DNA of 64,000 nt, taken from the NCBI GenBank assembly GCA_010093605.1, contig MU004186.1, positions 2,088,616-2,152,615 of the forward strand, given 5' to 3'. The stretch is from Lophium mytilinum. Taxonomy: Eukaryota; Ascomycota; Dothideomycetes; Mytilinidiales; Mytilinidiaceae. This document shows, in pieces, positions 56,387-64,000 of the stretch; within the stretch, counting starts at the first letter, position 1; every line of letters starts with the position of its first letter. The position numbers and the translations under genes were made by a program. The notes under the pieces are model-generated. The model had not been told where the DNA came from. It was given only the letters and a program-made list of their open reading frames with translations, and ran no database searches.

Positions 56387-57858
56387 TTAATTACTATAGT
56401 AGGTCCCATTAGGATACGAGCATTGCCAGTATCCTGCACAATACGGCAACTCCTCCGTCTCTTCCCCCGTCTCCGGCCCCGCGTCATTCAACAACAACGC
56501 CGCAACCCCATGCGCTGGCAGCTCCAACGTCAAATTTCGCAGCGCCGTTCCCGTGTGCTGATGGCTCCACATGTCATACACCGAGTATACCCGCCCGGCC
56601 CTGATATCCCAGCTCTCCGTCAGGTTGAAAAACATTGTCGCCGGCTGGTCCTCAGTATTCAGGATCATGAAGACGGTGCCGTAGCTGCTCGGCCCGCTCC
56701 AGTACTGCGCAGGGTGGGTTGAGTTGGAGACGTAGTCCGGCCCTATACCCCAGCGGAATGGGGAGATACTCTGGCCAACATGGGGATCTTGGTTGATCTT
56801 AATCAAGTCTCTATTTCCTAATATCTCGATCGTCTGATCAGTGGCGTTGGTGAGGTCGGTGCCGATGATCAAGGGCGACTTGAGGAGCGCCCACGCCGTG
56901 AAGTGCGATTTCGCTTCTTCGTAGGTCAGGTTGCCGATGGGATTGCCTTGGCCCGTGTTGCCGACTTCGAGCATGTCGAGGTCGTTGTGGCCGTAGAAGT
57001 CTGAGGCCCAGTACTGGAAGCTCGTGAGGTCGATGATGGCGGCGAGGGCGTCCCACCAGGGCTTGATGTCGCCGTTTATGCGCCAGGATTGGCCGACCGT
57101 CTTGCCCCAGATCCAGGGTTGTTGCCAGCCCTGTAGTGGTAGTGTGCTTAGCTGGTGATTATAGAGGCGGAGTTGGGGGATTTGCATACCCATTCGCAGA
57201 GACCAAGCCAGAATGGGGTGCTATGTGTCTTGGCCGCGCGGTCCGCAATCGCGTCAGCCATACGCTGGTACCGACCCTTCACGTTCTGCTGCGTGACGTT
57301 GTCGAATGGTATGTAGCAGTTATCGTATTTGACGTAGTCAAAGCCCCATTCGGCCCATGTTGCTAGATCCTGTGCTTCGTGGCCATAAGCACCAGGGTAC
57401 CCAGCACATGTTTGATATCCGGCATCCGAATATGCAGCTCCGTTGATCCCGAGTTTGTTCAATTGCTTGTTGAACGCCTTGATGCCATCCGGGAACTTGT
57501 CAGGGTCTTTGGAGTTTTAGTCAGGGCTGTGAAAGTTCAAGCATTAGACGATACCTTCTACGAGTTTCCCGTCCTTGCTTCGGTTCCTAAGTGTGAAGCA
57601 GTCGTCGAGAATGATATGCTTATATCCTGCGTCTACGAGACCATGCTTTTTCATCGCTTGAGCCTGGGCGAGGACTTTATCGGCGTCGTAGTCACAAGCG
57701 AAGGCATTCCATGCTGTGGAGCTGTTAGACTCTTTTCTTTCTGACTTTAGGTAGGCTTCTGACATACTATCATAACCTAGAAAAGGAAGCTTGCCAACGC
57801 CATTATTGAGCGCCGCCACTGAGACTGTGAACGCGGCAGCGAAAAGGATCGAGTACAT
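56387..57858 (-). CDS. Secreted alpha-galactosidase, GH27
   Basis: Releases terminal alpha-1,6-galactose from raffinose-type sugars and galactomannan side chains. Four exons (57858-57768, 57713-57555, 57506-57190, 57130-56387) give 436 residues. The signal peptide is MYSILFAAAFTVSVAA. The mature part has LPFLGYDTWNAFACDYD (formed by splicing out a 54-nt intron), the HIILDDCF block, GAAYSDAGYQTCAGYPGAYGHE and FDYVKYDNCY with the nucleophile Asp. It continues with PFWLGLCEWGWQQPWIWG, the FYGHNDLDMLEVGN acid/base region and IINQDPHVGQ-like IKINQDPHVGQS, ending in a beta-sandwich domain. Several N-x-S/T sequons suggest glycosylation. Length is normal for GH27. Intron 1 has no in-frame stop and is a multiple of three. 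Confidence 0.95.
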
Positions 57859-58087
57859 GACGGCGGATTCACGAGAGACTTAGGCAGTAGATAGCTTGAC
57901 AAAAGACGGGGATGCGGAAATATAAATAGGAAGCTCGTTTTCCTCTACAATTCTCCTATTCGGCTAAGAAAGCCGTAGGAAGGGGAAAACATATGAAGAT
58001 CCATTTCGCCTTGCGATGGACGAGTAGAAATGCTTGTCACTGTGTCATGGCGTCGGTGAGAAAGACGCCAAAGACTATCCTAAGGTC
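57859..58087. promoter_or_regulatory. Alpha-galactosidase upstream region
   Basis: The region just upstream of the start contains a TATA-like TATAAATA at 57921, about 60 bp before the ATG. Control by sugars is expected for the family, but no site can be assigned with certainty. Confidence 0.35.
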
Positions 58088-58162
58088 TGGAGCCAACCTC
58101 CGTGTCAGTTTTGGTTAGCAGTCCCGCCTTGCAATCAAGGTATAAACACGGAGGCGGCTCCA
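58088..58162 (+). ncRNA. tRNA-Cys-like hairpin (degenerate)
   Basis: Ends TGGAGCC and GGCTCCA pair like the acceptor stem of fungal tRNA-Cys. The middle keeps TTGGTTAGCAGTCCCGCCTTGCAATC, very like a tRNA-Cys D/anticodon region with anticodon GCA. Instead of a T arm, CCTCCGTGT on the left pairs perfectly with ACACGGAGG on the right, making one 16-bp stem with a small internal loop. I read it as a rearranged tRNA-Cys relic or a novel stem-loop; it is unlikely to be a working tRNA. Confidence 0.4.
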
Positions 58163-59279
58163 AACGACACGGAACGAGGCATAGTACGCGGAGAACGATC
58201 GTCTATCGAGCCCGGTACTTCAACGTCTTGACGATTGTTCCGGGGATCTGAGGTGTGCCCCTGGTGTTGAATGCGAGATCAGTGACGAGACCCGCACGAA
58301 GGCCGGATGTTCGGCCAATTGAGGGGGAGGGTTTATATGAGCTTTAGAAGATGTATTTAGCCGGCTGGTACTATGCAGTTTCCCAGACGAGGCAGATTCG
58401 GGCTTAGGAGATTGGATACATGGGTGATGACAAGGAGAAAAGCTTGGAAAGGGATATATGAGTCTCTTCACACCACTCTGACCGTGCTGAGATTGTGGAC
58501 GCGCCTCAGATCTCGACCTGGTTGGACTTGGCTGTAGTGAGACGAAGAGGAAACAGAAGCGATTCAATCTGTCTTGTTGCTCGAAACCCGATCTTCTTAT
58601 AAGCTGTGCTTGTAAAGCACAAGCATCGGGTCTAGCGTATCGAGTTGAGGTCTGATTAGAGTGCTCACACTTACCAATCCTTCGCGCGGCCGATGGCGCA
58701 GATAGCTTGGAAGATCGCGTGCTTCGCTGTATATATAAAGCCGCCCGACTCCCCAGGTGCCTTCCCTTGATATCGCTGTTTGAATCCGCATACAGCATCA
58801 TCGTCGAACACTCATTGCTAGACAGGCGAAGCGTTGTTGGTGTTGAGTGCTATCCAAAGCCATACCTAAGATGCAATGCTCCAGCCCACTTGCTCAAGCA
58901 CTCGTATCCGGCCAGGAAATCATCCCAGAGGCAGCCTTCAACGCGTAACACATGCGCCCTCTCCCGCCAGCCTCGCAATGAAGCCCACAGTCACGAGCAT
59001 TAGGCGATAGCAATGGCATTGATGGTTGATAGAATTGCCCAATCCCGCCGCCGGGCAGTTTAGTCGCGCCGTTTCCGATGGCGTAGCGTGTCTCAATCGC
59101 CAGCACAGACGAAGATTCCGTCGCAGCTCGTCCGAGACTAGGAGACGTCGTCTGAAAGTTTCTTCGAGTTGTTTTTTCCTTAAAAGCTGTAGTATTCCGT
59201 CGACATCGTAGTAGTCCATTCTAAAACCCATCATCACACGAATATTAGAAGACAGCCCACGTCGCACAACACAGCCAAC
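58163..59279. other. Intergenic, no gene seen
   Basis: 1.1 kb upstream of the MAPEG gene with overlapping chance ORFs on both strands. Confidence 0.35.
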
Positions 59280-59827
59280 ATGGTCACCGTCGAAGTCCCC
59301 AGCGAGTATGGGTACGTTACCACTTCCCCCCTCCAACACACCCCTCAATCCAGTCCTCCCAATTCTTTCTTTAAGACTAACAGTTCGCCCGCAGCTATGT
59401 CATCCTCACAGCCCTTTCCACCGTCTTCCTCGGCGTCTGGCACGGCCTCCGCGTCAACACCTTCCGCAAGGCCGCCGGGATCCCGTACCCCTACGAATAC
59501 GCCTCCTACGAGCAAACCACCACTGCGCCCCCGGCCAAGCAGAAGGCTATGTACCTCTTCAACTGCGCCCAGCGCGCGCACCAGAACTACAATGAGAACC
59601 ACCCCTCGGCGCTCGCGATGATTCTGGTCGCTGGGGTTGGGTACCCTCTATCGACGACCGCATTCGGCCTGTTTTGGGCGGTCAACAGGGCGATTTATGC
59701 CGTGGGGTACACGAAGCCGGATCTGGAGAGGGGCAAGGGACGGTATCGTGGGGCGGGGTGGTATCTTGGGGTTCTTGGGCTTGCGGGGCTGACGGTTAAG
59801 ACGGGGGTTGATATGCTGTTGGCGTGA
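59280..59827 (+). CDS. MAPEG-family microsomal glutathione S-transferase 3-like protein
   Basis: A small membrane protein for glutathione conjugation or peroxidase activity towards lipid hydroperoxides. Two exons (59280-59311, 59395-59827) give 154 residues. The N-terminus is VTVEVPSEYGYVILTALSTVFLG (first membrane helix). It is followed by RKAAGIPYPYEYAS, the conserved FNCAQRAHQNYNENHPSAL motif of MGST3/LTC4S-type MAPEG proteins, then AVNRAIYAVGYTKPDLERGKGRYRGAG and a final helix. Four helices are expected and the length is typical. Confidence 0.95.
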
Positions 59828-60656
59828 GCTTTGGGAGGATGGTGACAATGCGGGGGTCGGGGAGAGTTTGAGGTATAGCGAATCTAGGAGTGTAGAAAAT
59901 TCCGTGTCATTGCAGGTATTGTCCAACTCGACACTCTGGGTCTTATCCTCTACATGCTCTATATTTTGATGAGGTTGAGATGTGAACCCGTTCGAATAGC
60001 TTCAAGACTTCGAGATTAGTCGAATTCCATTGTTTCGGTACGTCGAAGGGCATGTAGCTAAGGTAGATATCATTTTCAACAGACCGCCAATGGCCCCGGA
60101 ATATCGAACGTAATACCGGGAGTAGCTCAACCTAGCTTCGGACATTCCCACTACCATGGCAAGTTCACGCCGCAGAGAAATAGTCTTTGAATAGATTAAG
60201 AAGTGTTATTGACTTCTAACACATTGAGAACCGCCGATTACTTCTAATTCCATAGCAGCTGGGGCTCACAACAACACCCCCTAGAGTGCTTCAATTAGAT
60301 GAGCTTAGCCTCGGGACATCACTCTTCGTTCAACCTCTTTACCTGTAAGTTCCCATCCGCATCCCTTCAATGGAAACAGTATTACCAGACCGTTCCATGT
60401 CCGTACGAGCCCTTCCATTGGACAAATAGCATCGACCCGCCCCCCTGATGCCCGATATGACTTCGCCCATGGATCTAACAGCCAAATCTCTCCAGCAAGC
60501 CAGTCTCCAGCTGTTCGATTTCCACGATATCGTGCTTTGTGGCACTATCTCCTACCCAACGCTGGTCTCTCTACGCCCTCCTTATCATATCGTCGTATTA
60601 CCCACCACTCTCTTCCCTCCATCCCTTTCCCCATACCCACATACTCTTGCCCTTCC
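59828..60656. other. Intergenic, no feature seen
   Basis: About 830 bases between the MAPEG gene and the convergent Cys-rich gene. No recognisable element. Confidence 0.4.
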
Positions 60657-61538
60657 TCAATCCTCAAACCCTCCACACCACCCACACTTTTCCCCCACAC
60701 ACGCCAGATTCGAGCAAACCTCCTGCTCCCACACCGTCTGCGCCCCACACTTACAGCACTGCCACCGCTTCCACGCCGTAACTATGATCCCACCCCTCAC
60801 CAACTGCCCGTGGCCATGGGGCCTCGGAAACTTCACAGCCGACACGTTCTCAACACGCGTAAGGAGGGAAGTCGAGGGTGCAGCGCGGAAAGAGCTGCTA
60901 CTCGGCGGAGTCGGCGACGTAGTGAGAGTCTGCGCGAGAGTCGGCGCCGGCGACGCCTTGACGGGCGAGAGGTCGAACGCGTACTGTTTCTGATCCGTGG
61001 AGCTGGAGAACAGCGGCGCGGGAGCGAGGAGCGCGTTGTCGATATCCGTCTGGCGCTGCGTCGCCCAGTCCGCCGTAGCCGTCGCGGCGTCCGTGTTCTC
61101 GAAGAATTTGCTTGCGGGCGACCTGGTTGCGGGAGACCTGCTTGGAGGGGTGATTGGGCTGCTGCTGCTGGAGATAGAGGAAGAGGAGCTGCGCGGTGGG
61201 TATCCGAGGTCTAGCGACTTCGATCGTGATGAGGAGGCGGTCGTTTCCTTGTCTTTTCCTCGTGAGCGCGGGCGCGCGTCGCTGGGCGGTGGCTGGAGCT
61301 TCGTAGGGGATGCTTCGGGCTTGCCGCGGGAAGGCGGGCGGAGCGCGTCGCAGAGAGCGTCTGAGAGCGCCTCTGAGAGGGAGAATCGGGGCTTGTCTTT
61401 TGTCGGGGTCTGTGTCGGGGTCGTGTTCGTGCTGGCGGGGGACGAGCTGCGGCTTCGCGACTTCTTGTGGGTGTGCTTGTCTGGGCTGTCGGAGCTTGAT
61501 GAGGAGAATGGGTTCAGGCCTTTCCTGAGCTTCGCCAT
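60657..61538 (-). CDS. Ser-rich protein with a C-terminal Cys-rich motif, unknown function
   Basis: Single exon, 293 residues from MAKLRKGLNPFSSSSSD; an upstream in-frame ATG at 61601 is possible. Most of the protein is low-complexity Ser/Pro/Thr with basic runs (KHTHKKSRSRSSS), probably disordered and phosphorylated. The last 40 residues hold eight cysteines (WQCCKCGAQTVWEQEVC, then CVGEKCGWCGG), a layout that could bind one or two zinc ions. Similar C-termini occur in short fungal proteins, often annotated as hypothetical. A 225-codon plus-strand ORF over the same DNA is a shadow. Function unknown. Confidence 0.7.
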   Translation of the reverse strand: MAKLRKGLNPFSSSSSDSPDKHTHKKSRSRSSSPASTNTTPTQTPTKDKPRFSLSEALSDALCDALRPPSRGKPEASPTKLQPPPSDARPRSRGKDKETTASSSRSKSLDLGYPPRSSSSSISSSSSPITPPSRSPATRSPASKFFENTDAATATADWATQRQTDIDNALLAPAPLFSSSTDQKQYAFDLSPVKASPAPTLAQTLTTSPTPPSSSSFRAAPSTSLLTRVENVSAVKFPRPHGHGQLVRGGIIVTAWKRWQCCKCGAQTVWEQEVCSNLACVGEKCGWCGGFED

Positions 61539-62002
61539 CGTGACCGTGGCGAGAAGGTGGTAGGGGTTGAGGCAGAAGTTGTGGTGTAGTGTAGGTGTCA
61601 TAAACGAGTGGGGTGATGAGAAAAGATAGAAGGGAGCGGAGTAGCGGAAAGAAGACTGCCGAAGATCTTGGTCAGAGGGAGCGAAGGAAGAAGTCTAGCG
61701 AAAGCTCACTGTTCAGAGATTTCTATTCAGAGGATTCACCTTCACATCTGTGTGCACGGATCACCAAAACTACCGTCAAGTGTTATGTAACAACGCAGAA
61801 CCTCCGAAAATAGGTTCGTTGGGCTCGGGGTCAGTATATAGCTAGAAGGCAGTGAAGCTACCTCTTTGATATACCCGTACGCTTGTGACGATAAAAGAAT
61901 AGAAAGACACTGATAAAGAGCCTTTTCCAAGCGCACCAAAGCGCCGGTAGCCAAACGCCAGAGCTCCTTCGCCAGCAACTAGAATATACACGAAATGTGA
62001 CC
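61539..62002. other. Intergenic, Cys-rich gene promoter / Pfs2 3' flank
   Basis: About 460 bases, no feature beyond short ORFs. Confidence 0.4.
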
Positions 62003-64000
62003 TCACCGACTTCTCGTAAATTTCCCTCGCTTCATCTCCTGCTTCAAACTTTCCTGTTGGCTAGGTAGCGGTCCTCTCCGCCGAACACTCGCTGCACCAC
62101 CTCTATTACTTTCACCGTTACCATTCTCAGGAGTACCCTGCTGAGGGGGAAACGGAAGCATGGGCAAGCCCTGTGCTGTGTTCGGTAGAGGCGGCGGTAC
62201 GAAGCCAGGCGGCGGTTGAAAGCCAGGTGGTGGTTGGAAGCCAGGAGGAGGGTGGAAACCAAGTGGCGGCTGGAATCCAGGCGGCGGTTGGAATCCAGGA
62301 GGAAGCATCCCAGGAGGTAACATCCCAGGGGGAGGTGGAGGAGGTAAGAAGCCTGGCGGCATTTGGAATTGGCCCGGTGGTGCATTAGCAAGCATTTCAG
62401 CGAACTTGGCAAGATCTGGCATCTTGCTGGGGTCCATTCCTGGGATATTGGGGAGGCCGGCGGGGAGAGGAGGGAAGGATGGAGGTAGTTGGGGTGCGCC
62501 GCCAATTCCTGGTAGGTTTTGGGCACCGCCTACGCTTGTGCCATCCGCAGATAGACCTGGGAGGCCAGACATGACAGGCTGTTTCGGCGGCATTTTTTGG
62601 TCTACGAGCCCTTCAGCCTCGTCCTCTGCTTCTTGCTCTTCCTCTTCGCGCAACTGTCTGTGTCTGTCTCTCCTATCGTATGTGCCCTGTGCTTCTGCTT
62701 CCTTCTGCCCGATATGGTAACGGTCATTGAAACAAGCGCTGTCTCCGGGGCGAGGTCTTGTCCAGAATCGAGTTACGCGGTCGTTGGAACCGGATGCTAG
62801 AAGATGACCCAGCGGATGCCAATCCATTGCCCAAATAGTGAAATCGTGTGCATACTGTATGCTATGCGCTGGGTATATGGTTTGCGCGGGTGCGTTTGAA
62901 GGATCGTTACTGTCGTATGGCGATAATGTAGTTGCGACTCCAGGAGGAGGATTCTGCTCGTCCAAGAGGTAGTGGTTGAGGCTGCCATCGACACCGCCAG
63001 TCGACAACAGGTTCTTGTGGATTGGGTGCCATATCAAGGTGATGATGTCTTTTTCATGACCTCGTAGAAGAAGTACGTCACGCATCATACGTAGATCAAA
63101 TATCCGAGCCGTGTGATCTCTGGCACACGTAGCCAGGAGGTCCCCCTGGTTGGGTTCAAAAGATGTCTTCGAGATTGTGTTCTTATGTCCATGAAGTGTG
63201 GTCAGACAACGCCCAGTCCGAGGATCCCACAGCTTGACCTGGTGGTCCTTTGAGCCCGATACGAGCAGTCCTTTCGTAGGATGCCAATCTACAGACTTGG
63301 CTTCCCAGCCGTGCCCAGTCAAAGTCGACTCTTCCGTGCCTCCTGCAAAGTCGAATATCTTGAGACTCGCGTCGTCGGAGCAGGTGACGAACTTGGAGTC
63401 TGTGGGCGCGAATGCTAGGCCACGAATTGGCTCGCTATGTGCTTGTATCGCTTTAACATTGTTGAAGTTGGGTTGCCAGTATTTTACGATGCCATCTTGG
63501 TCCGCTGATACCAGCCAGTCGTCGCTGTGCGAGTATACCGCTGCTCTTATAGCCGCGTCATGCGCCTATTATGGATCAGTTATTTGTCTTCTCCATACAT
63601 ATCCTTTGTTCCTGACCTGCATGATAGTCTCGAAATTGAAACCCATTCCATTCCACAAAGTGAACTCGCCACTTGTAGAGCCTGTCAGAAGACGCCGGCC
63701 TTCTGGAGTCCATCGCACGACGTTGATGGGGTGCTTTACTTTGTTCAAGGAGGAATGGAGGGCTTTGGCGGGTATTGATTCGGCGGCACTCGACAGTCTA
63801 CCCAGGGGCGGGAGCATCTACAGGATGTCAGTGTGATGCTTGATTGCCTCCTTACAATCACATACATCCACAATATAGCTTGCGCTAGGCCTCTCCATCT
63901 CTAGGGTCGAGCTGCCCTTGTACCGCGGACGTCGATTGCGCATCCATTGCACCATGGTAGATCCATAATCTGTGACAGGGCCTGGATAATGATAGGTCAG
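62003..64000 (-). CDS. PFS2: Polyadenylation factor Pfs2/WDR33-like WD40 protein (5' end cut)
   Basis: A subunit of the cleavage and polyadenylation factor that recognises pre-mRNA 3' ends. The visible N-terminus ([30 protein letters not shown], then MLPPLG) is the diagnostic Pfs2 lead-in. Seven WD40 repeats follow ([107 protein letters not shown]). Introns lie near 63817-63870 and 63565-63615. After the propeller come a charged segment and a Pro/Gly tail with about six GFQPPP units, longer than in yeast but usual in filamentous fungi. The start codon lies beyond 64000. Confidence 0.95.

Noticed and set aside
58220-58801. 193-codon minus-strand ORF
   Set aside because: Ser/Arg-rich, no motif, overlaps other open frames; not supported as a gene.
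60537-61214. 225-codon plus-strand ORF
   Set aside because: Antisense shadow of the Ser-rich gene; Arg-rich because it reads Ser/Pro codons in reverse.

Overview
The window reads as nuclear DNA of a filamentous ascomycete (Pezizomycotina; a Dothideomycete is my best guess, from general resemblance only). Evidence: genes broken by short introns (about 50-90 nt) with GTNNGT donors, CTAAC/CTGAC branch sites and TAG/CAG acceptors; a Zn2Cys6 regulator; tRNAs, one with an intron; and fungal families throughout. Splice models were rebuilt by hand. Where exon lengths are given, they sum to whole codons.

Region 1 (1-14 kb) is housekeeping: anthranilate synthase component I (cut by the left edge), a coiled-coil protein of unknown role, urease accessory protein UreG, replication factor C subunit 1 head-to-head with mitochondrial ribosomal protein L16, a conserved fungal protein of unknown function, and a small protein followed by a second copy of its last exon. 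From 14 to 17 kb there is one good tRNA-Arg, a tRNA relic and a degenerate dispersed repeat.

Region 2 (17-41 kb) looks like a loose metabolic neighbourhood for myo-inositol and glucuronate: a Gfo/Idh/MocA (inositol 2-dehydrogenase-like) enzyme, a zinc polyol dehydrogenase divergent from an SDR, an aldo-keto reductase divergent from myo-inositol oxygenase, and an ITR-type inositol transporter. About 6.5 kb of gene-poor DNA with diverged tandem repeats splits it. A cytochrome P450 divergent from its own NADPH-P450 reductase sits inside the same interval. A Zn2Cys6 factor follows at 42.5-45.2 kb; its zinc cluster is assembled from micro-exons of 14 and 11 nt.

Region 3 (45-64 kb): a RING protein with internal repeats, ATP synthase OSCP, an intron-containing tRNA-Ser, an amidase pseudogene with three nonsense codons, a secreted GH27 alpha-galactosidase, a tRNA-Cys-like hairpin, an MGST3-type MAPEG protein, a serine-rich protein with a C-terminal Cys knot, and the mRNA 3'-processing WD40 factor Pfs2 (cut by the right edge).

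The strongest leads are the inositol/glucuronate cluster, the P450-reductase pair, the micro-exon zinc cluster, the duplicated terminal exon, and four introns that are multiples of three with no in-frame stop. I found no CRISPR array, phage or intact transposon.
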